A stretch of 64,000 nucleotides of DNA from Pseudomonas mosselii (GTDB lineage Bacteria > Pseudomonadota > Gammaproteobacteria > Pseudomonadales > Pseudomonadaceae): the NCBI RefSeq assembly GCF_019823065.1, contig NZ_CP081966.1, positions 2,883,501 to 2,947,500 on the forward strand, given 5' to 3'. Position 1 is the first letter of the stretch, and every line of letters starts with the position of its first letter. Below the pieces are notes generated by a model, which was not told where the DNA came from, did no database searches, and saw only the letters and a program-made list of their open reading frames with translations. The position numbers were made by a program, and so were the translations under genes. Positions 1 to 8,277 of the stretch are shown here, in pieces.

Positions 1-70
1 ACAGTATTGCAAAAAATGGGGTGACCATAGATTGGTCGTGGCCAAAGTAACCAAAGCCGTGGCGCTCCAT

Positions 71-224
71 TCATCCGGCCCTCCGCTTCGCTCCGGGTTC
101 CCTCACTCCGGCCTTGCTCCCGGGAGGACCGCGCTGCAGGGCCCATCCTGGGCCCCAGCGCTTGACGGGCATCCATGCCCGTCACCTCCCTGCGCAAGTC
201 CTGCGTTCGGCCTCCTGAAGTCGC
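71..224 (+). repeat. Left arm of a long imperfect inverted repeat
   Basis: This arm starts with CATCCGGCCC and ends with GGCCTCCTGAAGTCGC. Its reverse complement reappears at 484-639 with roughly 80 percent identity by eye, including the shared core CTCCCGGGAGGACCGCGCTG and the block GTCACCTCCC. The arms flank a REP pair. I infer a multicopy Pseudomonas intergenic repeat, but copy number cannot be judged from one window. Confidence 0.7.
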
Positions 225-286
225 GAAGTTACGGGCGGCGCCTGAACTGGCGCAGCTGTCGCTAGTTGGAGATTTATTAATCTTTC

Positions 287-372
287 GATCGTTTCGCGGG
301 GCAAGCCCGCTCCCACGCAATAGTCGTCGTTAAATATAACCCTGTAGGAGCGGGCTTGACCCGCGAAAGGGC
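287..372. repeat. Inverted pair of REP elements
   Basis: Two REP cores face each other: TCGCGGGGCAAGCCCGCTCC near 294-313 and GTAGGAGCGGGCTTGACCCG near 343-362. The same core occurs near 19370, 24740, 29169 and 29230, and a variant core (GGAGCGGCCTTGCGTCGCGA) occurs near 13190 and 40265. Paired inverted REPs are common between Pseudomonas genes. Confidence 0.8.
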
Positions 373-420
373 CGGAACAGTCAATACATAACTAATAGTA
401 AAACAACTAACTTCGCGCTT

Positions 421-450
421 CTTGCTCTTGCTCTTGCTCTTGCTCTTGCT
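421..450 (+). repeat. CTTGCT hexanucleotide microsatellite (5 copies)
   Basis: Five perfect tandem copies of CTTGCT lie between the REP pair and the right arm of the inverted repeat. The tract is not inside a gene, so length changes would not shift a reading frame. Confidence 0.9.
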
Positions 451-483
451 TCTAAGCGCGCGGTAGTTCAGGCGCCACCAATT

Positions 484-639
484 GCGACTTCAGGAGGCCG
501 AGCGGAGTTCTTGCGAAGGGAGGTGACGGCCATGGATGGCCGTCAAGCGCTGCGCCCCAGGATGGGGCGTTCAGCGCGGTCCTCCCGGGAGCAAGAACGG
601 AGCGAGGGAACCCCGGAGCGTAGCGCAGGGGCCGGATGA
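484..639 (-). repeat. Right arm of the long imperfect inverted repeat
   Basis: This is the reverse-complement partner of 71-224. It begins GCGACTTCAGGAGGCCG and ends GGCCGGATG. The two arms could form a large cruciform or RNA stem around about 260 bp of REP and microsatellite sequence. Confidence 0.7.
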
Positions 640-781
640 ACGGAGCGGAACGGTTTTGCCTACTTTTCCCTAGAGAAAAGTAGGTCGCCGTAAAGGCGAA
701 AAGGTGACTAAATGTCGACATCACCTACGAATGCGCATACAAGAATCAAAACAATCTCCCCGAACCCGAACCCGAACCTAA

Positions 782-1003
782 TCAACTGGAAGGCTTATCG
801 TCACTCCCAACCCCCTGCTGCTGCCCACCCCGCGACTGATCCGACAAGGGCACGCCCCCCTGGGCAACCTGCTCAGCCTGCTGCCGCTGCAGCGCCCACT
901 GATCGCTCCGTTCCTTGAGGCGATCAGCACCACCTTCCGCAAAAGCCGAACCCGCCGAGATCATTACTAAAAGTGCGAGCACAGATGCTAAGGATTTGTT
1001 CAC
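782..1003 (-). CDS. Small exported Gln-rich hypothetical protein
   Basis: This 73-residue protein has a clear N-terminal signal peptide (basic start, Leu/Val-rich core, cleavage predicted after AFA at about residue 22). The mature part is short, polar and rich in Gln, Gly and Ser, with no domain I recognise. I chose the GTG start because a strong GGAGG ribosome-binding site lies eight bases upstream and the signal peptide starts right there. It follows the 1104-1736 lipoprotein gene on the same strand after about 100 bp, so the two may be co-transcribed. The function is unknown; it is probably periplasmic. Confidence 0.65.
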   Translation of the reverse strand: MNKSLASVLALLVMISAGSAFAEGGADRLKERSDQWALQRQQAEQVAQGGVPLSDQSRGGQQQGVGSDDKPSS

Positions 1004-1103
1004 CGGAAAACCTCCATTGATTGACCTTGAAACCGGCCACCCTGGCAGCCGGATCGAGGCAAGAATGGAGGCCACGGATTTTCCCAGGATTAACACACCC
1101 CGT

Positions 1104-1736
1104 TCAGTTGGCCAGCAACTGCTCGTGCACCCACCCCTGAGCCGTGAGCACCATGGATCGGGTTTCCTCCAGCGGTTTGGCCGAGCTGCCCGCTGCCAGC
1201 CCAAGCCCGGCGATGTTGGCCTGGACCGCCGCGTCACTGGCCCATACCGGCAGCTCGGTGACCTGGTAGCTGTAGGTCACCTGGGACTGCCGTCGGCCAT
1301 TGTGCTCGACAGGTGCGCTGAAACCCTTGACGGCGGTGACTCGGGCCTTGCCGAAGCACAGCCCGCCGGTGCTGGCGCCGTTCGCCCTGGGCCGGGCGTC
1401 GGCCTTGTAGTAACGCCGGCCCTCGTCGGTCAGGTCATAGGCGTAGTAGATGTCAGTGCGCGCTGGTTGCCACAGGCGCTCCGGCACCTCCGTACGGGCG
1501 ACTTCCCGCTCGCTGACCACCCCGACCCGGGCCAGGGCGTGCAAGGCCTTGTTGGTGCCCTCCACATCGAAGTCACGGGTGCGGGTGGGGAAGGCACTGA
1601 TCACGAAACAGTGCGGGTACCGGGTGTCGAGGTACGCCTGGGCGGCCTGGCGCAGCTCGGCTTCGTCGGGCTGTTGGCCGTCCGAGCAGCCGACCAGGGT
1701 CGCCAGCAGTGCCAGCGGTATGATCTTCCTGTCCAT
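1104..1736 (-). CDS. Hypothetical lipoprotein
   Basis: This 210-residue protein begins MDRKIIPLALLATLVGC. That is a type II signal sequence with the lipobox Cys at about residue 16, so it should be lipid-anchored in the envelope. The rest is soluble and shows no motif I can assign. The ATG start is favoured over an in-frame ATG eight codons upstream because the signal sequence begins here and AAGGA lies about nine bases before it. It is divergent from the ppk2 gene. No function can be given. Confidence 0.7.
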   Translation of the reverse strand: MDRKIIPLALLATLVGCSDGQQPDEAELRQAAQAYLDTRYPHCFVISAFPTRTRDFDVEGTNKALHALARVGVVSEREVARTEVPERLWQPARTDIYYAYDLTDEGRRYYKADARPRANGASTGGLCFGKARVTAVKGFSAPVEHNGRRQSQVTYSYQVTELPVWASDAAVQANIAGLGLAAGSSAKPLEETRSMVLTAQGWVHEQLLAN

Positions 1737-1993
1737 TGTAAGGCTTCCTTGAGTTGCCAATTGCAGGGTTGCGCGCCGGCCAGGCCGGCTGGTACGGGAT
1801 TAGAACCCGCGGGCCAGAGCCCCCGCAATCATGGCAAGACGACATATCCTCGGCGCTGTGCGCTGTTTGGCAACGCCCGCGTTGCGCCAGTTCCGGCAAA
1901 ATGCCGATGCTCATCCATACTCCTCGGGTCCGCTCCGGCACCTTCGGGCAGCCGTCAACGGACAGACCTGCAACGACCACAGAGGAGCCGCCG

Positions 1994-2812
1994 ATGGCCA
2001 AGGGCGAGGGGAAGAAACGCAAGGGTGACGCCACGGAGAAACTCGGACGCAAGACCTACGAAGCGGAACTCAGGCGGCTGCACGTCGAGCTGGTCAAGCT
2101 CCAGCAGTGGGTGGTGGAGAAGGGCCTGAAGGTGTGCATCGTCTTCGAGGGCCGTGATGGCGCCGGCAAGGGCGGCACCATCAAGGCCATCACCGAACGC
2201 GTGAGCCCGCGAGTGTTCCGCGTGGTGGCGCTGCCGGCGCCCACCGAGCGCGAGAAGACCCAGATGTACGCGCAGCGCTACCTGACCCACCTGCCGGCGG
2301 CGGGCGAGGTGGTGATCTTCGACCGCAGCTGGTACAACCGCGCTGGGGTGGAACGGGTGATGGGCTTTTGCAGCGACGAGCAGGCCCACAAGTTCCTCAC
2401 CGTGGTGCCGATGTTCGAGCGGATGATGGTCGAGTCGGGGATTATCCTCATCAAGTACTGGCTCGAAGTCAGCGCCGAGGAACAGACCCGCCGCCTGCAG
2501 GACCGCATCAGCGACGGTCGCAAACTGTGGAAGCTGTCGCCGATGGACGTCAAGTCCTACACCCGCTGGGACGACTACACCCGTGCCCGCGATGACATGT
2601 TCGCCGCCTCCGACTCATCCTGGGCACCGTGGTACCTGGCGCGCTCGGAGGACAAGCGCAAGGCGCGGCTGAACATCATCAGCCACCTGTTGCAGCAGAT
2701 CCCTTACAAGGACCTCAGCCAAGAGCACAAGGTGTCGCTGCCCAAGCGCGGCAAGATCGGCAAGTACAAGGCGCGGCCTTATCCGTTCAAGATGGTGGCG
2801 GAGCGGTTCTGA
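1994..2812 (+). CDS. ppk2: Polyphosphate kinase 2 (PPK2 family)
   Basis: PPK2 enzymes transfer phosphate between inorganic polyphosphate and nucleotides, usually making GTP or ATP from the diphosphate. The 272-residue length suits a single-domain class I PPK2. A Walker A-type loop GRDGAGKGG lies at residues 53-61 and the Walker B/lid segment FDRSWYNRAGVE at about 109-120, with Asp110 as expected for catalysis. The ATG has an AGGAG-like site just upstream; the longer open frame before it is non-coding in style. It converges with the efflux operon, with the stop codons nine bases apart. The family call is firm; the preferred nucleotide is not visible from sequence. Confidence 0.95.
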   Translation: MAKGEGKKRKGDATEKLGRKTYEAELRRLHVELVKLQQWVVEKGLKVCIVFEGRDGAGKGGTIKAITERVSPRVFRVVALPAPTEREKTQMYAQRYLTHLPAAGEVVIFDRSWYNRAGVERVMGFCSDEQAHKFLTVVPMFERMMVESGIILIKYWLEVSAEEQTRRLQDRISDGRKLWKLSPMDVKSYTRWDDYTRARDDMFAASDSSWAPWYLARSEDKRKARLNIISHLLQQIPYKDLSQEHKVSLPKRGKIGKYKARPYPFKMVAERF

Positions 2813-2821
2813 TGCCGCCGA

Positions 2822-3955
2822 TCACTGCGCCTGGCGGGTATCGATGCTCACCACCACCGACATCCCCGGCCGCAGTTGCCTGGCCTCGGGCTGATCGTCA
2901 TCAACGGTGATCCGCACCGGGATGCGCTGGGCGATCTTGACGAAGTTGCCGGTGGCGTTGTCGGCCTGCAGCAGGGCGAATTCGGAACCGGTGGCCGGCG
3001 AGATCTGCTGCACATGGCCGCGCAGCTTCAGGTGGTTGAGCGCATCGACGGTGAAGGTGGCGGGCTGGCCGATGCGTACGTTGGCCATCTGCGTTTCCTT
3101 CAGGTTGGCGATCACCCACAAGGTGTCCGGCACCAGCGCCATCAACTGCGCGCCGGGGTTGACGTAGGCGCCCAGGCGGGTGCCGATCTGCCCCAACTGG
3201 CCGTCGCGCGGCGCCTTGACCCGAGTGTTGTCCAGGTCGATGCGGGCCAGCTCCACGGCGGCCTTGGCATTCTCCACCGAAGCCTGCAGCGCAGCGCGGT
3301 TGACGATCACCGTCTCGCGATCCTGGCGGGCGATTTCCAGCGCGGCCCTGGCCTGGGCCAGGCTGGCGACGGCGGCGGCATGGCTGGCGCGGCTCAGGTC
3401 CAGTTCGCGGCGTGACACCGAGCCATCGCTGACCAGCGCCTGGTTGCGCTGCAGGTCGGCCTTGGCCTTGTCGGCCTGGGCTGCCGCGTCGCTGATCGCG
3501 GCCTGGCGCTGGGCGATGCCGGCCTCGGCGCTGTTGCGTTGCTGCAGGTTGTTGGCCAGCGCCGCTTCCTGCTGTTTGAGCTGGGCGATGGACTGGGCCA
3601 GGCGCTGGGTGTAGATGCGGTCGTCCAGGCGTACCAGAAGGTCGCCCTGCTTGACGAACTGGAAGTCGTGCACCGGCACCTCGACGATATAGCCGCCCAG
3701 CTGTGGCCCGATGATCGTCACCTGGCCGCGCACCAGGGCGTTCTCGGTGCTCTCGATGGCGCTGCTGAACGGTGGCAGGCGCCAGGCGTAGAGCACCAGC
3801 AGGATACCGGCCAGGGCCACGGCGGCGAAGCTCAGCGACGACAGCAGGCGCACCCGCCGGGTGCGCGCCGGGCTGGTCGGTTCGCTGGGCGGCGGCGTGC
3901 CTTCCGGGGTTTCGGCGAGGGCGGTGGTGGTGGTCGTTGGCGTCTCTTGGGTCAT
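2822..3955 (-). CDS. EmrA/HlyD-family membrane fusion protein
   Basis: This is the periplasmic adaptor of a tripartite efflux pump, linking the inner-membrane transporter to an outer-membrane channel. The 377-residue protein has a Pro/Thr-rich cytoplasmic head, one transmembrane helix at about 40-58, a biotinyl-lipoyl half (GPQLGGYIVEVPVHDFQFVK), a long Ala/Gln-rich coiled coil at about 115-230, then the second lipoyl half (NTRVKAPRDGQLG) and a beta-barrel domain. Its ATG overlaps the stop of the MFS gene by four bases (ATGA), so the two are translationally coupled. No outer-membrane partner gene is adjacent. Confidence 0.93.
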   Translation of the reverse strand: MTQETPTTTTTALAETPEGTPPPSEPTSPARTRRVRLLSSLSFAAVALAGILLVLYAWRLPPFSSAIESTENALVRGQVTIIGPQLGGYIVEVPVHDFQFVKQGDLLVRLDDRIYTQRLAQSIAQLKQQEAALANNLQQRNSAEAGIAQRQAAISDAAAQADKAKADLQRNQALVSDGSVSRRELDLSRASHAAAVASLAQARAALEIARQDRETVIVNRAALQASVENAKAAVELARIDLDNTRVKAPRDGQLGQIGTRLGAYVNPGAQLMALVPDTLWVIANLKETQMANVRIGQPATFTVDALNHLKLRGHVQQISPATGSEFALLQADNATGNFVKIAQRIPVRITVDDDQPEARQLRPGMSVVVSIDTRQAQ

Positions 3956-5580
3956 CGGCTTGAAGCACCGCTGGTGGAGTGGCTGTAGCGCAGGTACAGG
4001 CTGCGAATGAAGATCCAGATCATGGTCAGGATAGCGATGGTACCGATCAGCATGAACACATCGTTGTAGGCCAGCACGTTGGCCTCCTGGGTCGCGGCGT
4101 TGGCCAGCAGGCGCATGCCGGCCTCGTTGCGCAGCGCCGGGTCGGCCAAGACCCCGGCGTAACCGGCGCCACCGCCCTGCACGCGGGCGCTGACCAGGGG
4201 TTCCAGGGCGCTCAGGCGGTCCATCAACTGGCTGGAATGAAACTTCTCGCGCACGGTCTGGAAGGTGCCCAGCAACGCCGAGCCAATCAGTCCGCCGAGG
4301 TTGTTGCAGATACCGAACAGCACCGAGAAGCTCACCAGGTTGCGCGGGTTGGCGCGCACATGGCCGATGCCCAGCGCCATCGACGGGCCGACGAAGAAGG
4401 TGCTGCCGAAGGCCAGCAGGAACTGGCTGAGGTACATCTGCGCCGGACGGGTCAGGTTGCTCGAGGTGCTGTCCATGAAGGCGCCGGTGGCCATGGCGGC
4501 CAGGGAGATGAACAGCGGTAGCACCAGGTGCTGGGGGGTGATGGTCAGGGCGCTGGTGGCCAGCCCGGTGACCGCGCCCAACAGCATCACCGCGTACAGC
4601 GCGCGCATCTGCTCGTTGCCCATGTTCAGCGCCTGGAGAAACCCCACGGCGCCGGTGGACTGCTCGGAGATCACCATGCGGATCAGGACCACGCACAGGG
4701 CCAGGCGGATGATCGCGCCGCTGCCCAGCCAGCGGGTCATCAGCAACGGGTTGCTGCGGTTGTGCTCGATGGCCAGGCCGGAGAGGATCAGGGCGATGGC
4801 GGCGGCCAGGGCGACGCCGATCCACGGCGCGTCCAGCCACCAGTCGATGCGTCCCAGCGACAGCGCCGCGCAGAGCAGGGCGGTGCCGCTGGCCATCAGG
4901 GTGAAGGTGAGGAAATCCAGGGGTTCGAAGGTCTTGAAGCGATCACCGGGGGGCAGTTTGAGCAGCAGCACGCAGCCCAGCGCGGTCAGGGCCAGGCCCA
5001 GCTCGAACAGGTACAGTCCGCGCCACTCGGCGATCTGCAGCAGGTCTTCGGAGAATACCCGGGCCAGTGGCACCGCCAGCTGCGAGGCGCCCAAACCCAG
5101 GACCATCGCCTTGAGCCGCCACTGCGCGGGGAAGGCCTGGATCATGTAGTACAGGCCCAGCGAATTCAGCGCTGCGCCGACCATGCCATGGGCGGCGCGC
5201 ACGGCGATGGCCGAGTTGAGGTCGTTGACGAACAGGTGGGCGAGGGTGACCAGGGCATAAAGCATCAGGAACACCTCGGTGAACGCGCGCAGGCCGAACT
5301 CCTGGCGGAACTTCACCAGCAGCAGGTTCATCGACACGTTGGTCATCACGAAGGCGGCCGGCAACCAGGCCATTTCAGCGCTGGTGGCCCCCAGCGCACC
5401 CTGCAGGAACGGCAGGTTGGCAACCACCAGGGCGTTGCCCAGACCGCCGGTGATGGCCACCAGCAGGCCGACCAAGCCGTAGGCCAGGCGCTTGGCCGGG
5501 GCGTGCAGCGGCGTCGAGGGCGAGCCGGGCAGGCTGGGCTTCTCGTGGGGGAGCCACTGGCGGGGGGCGTACTTGTCCAT
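3952..5580 (-). CDS. MFS drug/proton antiporter, DHA2 (EmrB-like)
   Basis: This 542-residue polytopic membrane protein looks like the 14-helix DHA2 family and is the energising half of an EmrAB-type pump. Hydrophobic helices run through the whole length, starting with GLVGLLVAITGGLGNALVV, and the start region resembles the first two helices of DHA2 proteins. It lies directly upstream of the HlyD-type adaptor with a four-base overlap. A GTG six codons upstream (5598) is an alternative start; neither has a strong ribosome-binding site. I see no linked regulator or outer-membrane factor. The substrate is unknown: drugs, aromatic acids or fatty acids are all possible. Confidence 0.9.
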   Translation of the reverse strand: MDKYAPRQWLPHEKPSLPGSPSTPLHAPAKRLAYGLVGLLVAITGGLGNALVVANLPFLQGALGATSAEMAWLPAAFVMTNVSMNLLLVKFRQEFGLRAFTEVFLMLYALVTLAHLFVNDLNSAIAVRAAHGMVGAALNSLGLYYMIQAFPAQWRLKAMVLGLGASQLAVPLARVFSEDLLQIAEWRGLYLFELGLALTALGCVLLLKLPPGDRFKTFEPLDFLTFTLMASGTALLCAALSLGRIDWWLDAPWIGVALAAAIALILSGLAIEHNRSNPLLMTRWLGSGAIIRLALCVVLIRMVISEQSTGAVGFLQALNMGNEQMRALYAVMLLGAVTGLATSALTITPQHLVLPLFISLAAMATGAFMDSTSSNLTRPAQMYLSQFLLAFGSTFFVGPSMALGIGHVRANPRNLVSFSVLFGICNNLGGLIGSALLGTFQTVREKFHSSQLMDRLSALEPLVSARVQGGGAGYAGVLADPALRNEAGMRLLANAATQEANVLAYNDVFMLIGTIAILTMIWIFIRSLYLRYSHSTSGASSR

Positions 5581-5644
5581 CGGGTTGTCCGTTACCACGG
5601 GTGATCCGACTCTACGTCAATGGCCGGCTGGATGAAAACATCGC

Positions 5645-6154
5645 TCAAACGCCGAGCGACAGGCGCATGGCGCAGCGGTTGCCCAGGCCATGGGCCAGTT
5701 CGCCGGCGAGGATGCCTTGCAGCCGTGTATCGACCTGCGACGCTGGGATGCGCTCGAAGCCATAGCGGGCGTAGAACGGGGCATTCCAGGGGACATCGTC
5801 GAAGGTGGTCAGGGTCAGCCAGGGCAAGCCACCCAGGCGCGCGGCCGCCCGCGCCTGGTCCAGCAGTCCACGCCCTAGGCCCTGGCCCTGGGCTTCCTGG
5901 CGGACCGACAACTCGTGAATGTGCAGGGCGTCGCCTGTGGCGCTGGCGCAGAGGAAACCCAGCGGCTGGTCCTGATCATCCACGGCAACCCAGCTGCCGC
6001 CCTCGGTGACGAACGCCAGGTGTTCGGCTTCGCCCAGCACATCGCTGTCGGCCAGCCAGGTCAGGTGCGGCAATTGCCGGAAAGCCTGGGCCGCGGAGTG
6101 TTCCAGGGCGGGAAGCAGGGGGATGTCGCTGACGAGGGTGGGGCGGATACGCAT
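5645..6154 (-). CDS. GNAT-family N-acetyltransferase
   Basis: GNAT enzymes move an acetyl group from acetyl-CoA to an amine on a small molecule or protein. The 169-residue protein has the family's usual length. Its acetyl-CoA pyrophosphate-binding motif A reads VRQEAQGQGLGRGLL (about residues 96-110), followed by the NAPFYARYGF segment typical of the C-terminal part. The start at ATG 6154 gives an immediately folded GNAT beginning. It is divergent from the Zur-controlled operon; the Zur-like site lies about 95 bp upstream, so zinc control of this gene too is possible but unproven. The substrate is unknown. Confidence 0.88.
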   Translation of the reverse strand: MRIRPTLVSDIPLLPALEHSAAQAFRQLPHLTWLADSDVLGEAEHLAFVTEGGSWVAVDDQDQPLGFLCASATGDALHIHELSVRQEAQGQGLGRGLLDQARAAARLGGLPWLTLTTFDDVPWNAPFYARYGFERIPASQVDTRLQGILAGELAHGLGNRCAMRLSLGV

Positions 6155-6249
6155 GGGGGATCAGGACCTGTAGGTGCGATAATGCGCCCGCGCGTTGTCA
6201 CGCAGGTAGGCGGAGTTTGCCAGATCGGTGTGAGGAGGTGTTGCATTGT

Positions 6250-6270
6250 AAATGTTATAACGTAACATTT
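6250..6270. promoter_or_regulatory. Zur-box-like operator
   Basis: AAATGTTA and TAACATTT form perfect eight-base half-sites separated by TAACG, a close match to the Zur operator of proteobacteria (TGTTATA...TAACA). It lies 30 bp before the gamma-carbonic anhydrase GTG. The downstream genes are homologues of the Zur-controlled P. aeruginosa genes for a gamma-carbonic anhydrase, PyrC2 and DksA2, which strengthens the call. Expected behaviour: Zur with zinc represses, and zinc starvation derepresses. Confidence 0.88.
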
Positions 6271-6299
6271 GGCTCTTCCTTCCTTGCAGAGCCCTTACC

Positions 6300-6860
6300 G
6301 TGATCCGCAGAAACCCCTCCGGCCATCTCCCGCAAATTGCTGAATCGGCCTATATCGACCACACCGCCATCATTTGCGGCAAGGTGATCATCCATGACAA
6401 CGTGTTCGTCGGCCCCTACGCGGTGATCCGCGCCGACGAGGTGGATGGCAGCGGCGACATGCAGCCGATCGTCATCGGTGCCAACTCCAATATCCAGGAC
6501 GGCGTGGTGATCCACTCCAAGTCCGGCGCGGCGGTGCGCATCGGCCAGTACAGCTCGATCGCCCACCGCTCCATCGTGCATGGCCCGTGCGAGGTCGGTG
6601 ACCGAGTGTTCATCGGCTTCAACAGCGTGCTGTTCAACTGCAAGGTCGGCGACGGCAGCGTGGTGCGGCACAACTCGGTGGTCGATGGCCGCGACCTGCC
6701 GCCGCGCTTCTATGTGCCGCCCACCGAGCACATCGGCCCGCACACCGACCTGGAGCATTACCCGCCGGTCAGCGTGTCGGCCTCGGAGTTCTCCGAGGAC
6801 GTGGCGCGCACCAACATCGACCTGGTCCAGGGCTACAAGGCTCTGCAGAACGAGTTCTGA
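6300..6860 (+). CDS. Gamma-class carbonic anhydrase-like hexapeptide protein
   Basis: Left-handed beta-helix proteins of this family (CamH/YrdA/CaiE-like) form trimers with a metal site between subunits. The 186-residue protein carries repeated hexapeptides, the IQDGVVIH segment and IAHRSIVHG. His72, His89 and His94 match the three metal ligands of gamma-carbonic anhydrases. The start is GTG; its ribosome-binding site is weak, but the N-terminus MIRRNPSG is the natural start of the fold. It sits directly behind the Zur-like box and two bases before pyrC. Carbonic anhydrase activity is likely but other roles exist in the family. It may replace a zinc beta-class enzyme during starvation, possibly using another metal. 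Confidence 0.88.
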   Translation: MIRRNPSGHLPQIAESAYIDHTAIICGKVIIHDNVFVGPYAVIRADEVDGSGDMQPIVIGANSNIQDGVVIHSKSGAAVRIGQYSSIAHRSIVHGPCEVGDRVFIGFNSVLFNCKVGDGSVVRHNSVVDGRDLPPRFYVPPTEHIGPHTDLEHYPPVSVSASEFSEDVARTNIDLVQGYKALQNEF

Positions 6861-6862
6861 AC

Positions 6863-8200
6863 ATGGACACATTGCTGGTGCGCAACGCACGGCTGGTCAA
6901 TGAAGGGCGCGAGTTTGAAGGCGACCTGCTGGTGCGCCACGGGCGCATCGAGCGGATCGCCGGCAGCCTCGACAATGCCCGGGCGACGCTGGAGATCGAT
7001 GCCAAGGGCGCCTGGCTGTTGCCGGGGATGATCGACGACCAAGTGCATTTTCGCGAGCCGGGGGCGCCGCACAAGGGCAGCATCGCCAGCGAGTCGCGGG
7101 CGGCGGTGGCCGGGGGCATCACCAGCTACATGGACATGCCCAACACCAACCCGCCGACCCTGACCTTGGACGCGCTGGCCGACAAGAAGCGGCGGGCGGC
7201 GGCGAGTTCGCGGGCCAACTACGGCTTCCATTTCGGCGTGAGCCGCGACAACCTGGACACCATCGCTGCCCTCGATCCGCGCGAAGTGGCCGGGATCAAG
7301 GTGTTCATGGGCGCCTCCACGGGCGACATGCTGGTGGACGACCCGCAGGTACTGGAAAAGCTCTTCGTCTATGCGCCGACCCTCGTCCTGGCCCACTGCG
7401 AGCACACTCCGAGCATCCTCGAGAACGAGGGCTGGTGGCGGGCCCGCCATGGTGAGTTCATTCCCCCCGCCGCACACCCGCTGATCCGCGACGCCGACGC
7501 CTGCTACCGCTCCTCGAGCCTGGCGGTGGAGCTGGCCCGGCGCTTCGGCACGCGCCTGCACGTGCTGCACCTGAGCACGGTGCGCGAGCTGGCGCTGTTC
7601 ACGCCGGGCCCGGTGAGCGGCAAGCACATCACCGCCGAGGTGTGCCTGCACCACCTGCTGTTCGACGACAGTGACTACGCCAGCCTCGGTCACCTGATCA
7701 AGTGCAACCCGGCGATCAAGACCGGTACCGACCGCGATGCCCTGCGCAAGGCCCTGGCCCGCGACCGCATCGATGTGATCGGCACCGACCATGCGCCGCA
7801 CACTTTGGAGGAAAAGCGCCGCGTGTATACCCGCGCGCCATCGGGGCTGCCGCTGGTGCAGCATGCCTTGCCGGCGGCGCTGGAGCTGGTCAGCGAGGGG
7901 CTGCTGAGCATGGCCCAGGTGGTGAACAAGACCAGCCACGCGGTGGCCGAACTGTTCGCCATTCGCGAACGCGGCTTCCTGCGCGAGGGGTATTGGGCGG
8001 ACTTCGCCATCGTCGAGCGCCTGGCCAGCCCACGGGCTGTCGCTGACGATCCGATCCTGGCGCACTGCGGCTGGACGCCGTTCCAGCAGCGCGCCTTCCA
8101 CCATGTGGTGCGCAGCACGGTGGTGTCCGGACAGTTGGCCTGGCACCAGGGGCGGGTACGTGACCAATGCCAGGGCTTGCCCTTGATGTTCGACCGCTGA
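6863..8200 (+). CDS. pyrC: Dihydroorotase paralogue, zinc-starvation type
   Basis: Dihydroorotase closes carbamoyl-aspartate to dihydroorotate in pyrimidine synthesis. The 445-residue protein has the class I amidohydrolase layout: metal motif DDQVHFREPG (59-68), possible carboxy-lysine Lys146, His178 (AHCEH), His236 (HVLHLS) and Asp309 (GTDHAPHT). The usual His-x-His of the first motif is Gln60-x-His62, so one zinc ligand is replaced. It is the second gene behind the Zur-like box, like P. aeruginosa pyrC2. I infer it backs up the zinc-dependent housekeeping enzyme when zinc is scarce, needing fewer metal ions. The spacing to the upstream gene is two bases. Confidence 0.9.
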   Translation: MDTLLVRNARLVNEGREFEGDLLVRHGRIERIAGSLDNARATLEIDAKGAWLLPGMIDDQVHFREPGAPHKGSIASESRAAVAGGITSYMDMPNTNPPTLTLDALADKKRRAAASSRANYGFHFGVSRDNLDTIAALDPREVAGIKVFMGASTGDMLVDDPQVLEKLFVYAPTLVLAHCEHTPSILENEGWWRARHGEFIPPAAHPLIRDADACYRSSSLAVELARRFGTRLHVLHLSTVRELALFTPGPVSGKHITAEVCLHHLLFDDSDYASLGHLIKCNPAIKTGTDRDALRKALARDRIDVIGTDHAPHTLEEKRRVYTRAPSGLPLVQHALPAALELVSEGLLSMAQVVNKTSHAVAELFAIRERGFLREGYWADFAIVERLASPRAVADDPILAHCGWTPFQQRAFHHVVRSTVVSGQLAWHQGRVRDQCQGLPLMFDR

Positions 8201-8277
8201 ATCCCCCAGATCCCGTAGAAACGGCTCCATGCCGCGAAAAGGCCGCAAGGCGCCCCCAGTGTCCCGGAGTGACCCCC

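Larger units (their letters stand above)
1..781. other. Gene-free repeat-rich left end
   Basis: No convincing coding region lies in the first 781 bases. The ORFs here run through repeats and their translations are rich in Pro, Ala, Arg and Ser. The stretch holds two long inverted-repeat arms, a REP pair between them, a CTTGCT microsatellite and a short CCCGAA tandem near 759-776. It looks like an accumulation site for extragenic repeats and has no sign of a transposase. Confidence 0.7.

Noticed and set aside
32..724. ORFs of 77 and 90 codons in the left-end repeat
   Set aside because: They are two copies of the same inverted repeat read in opposite directions, with no ribosome-binding site and repeat-like composition.
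1780..1830. A T-arm-like segment (GCGGGTTCTAATCCCGT on the minus strand)
   Set aside because: Only the T-stem and loop fit. No acceptor, D or anticodon arms and no CCA end can be paired around it, so it is not called a tRNA or attachment site.
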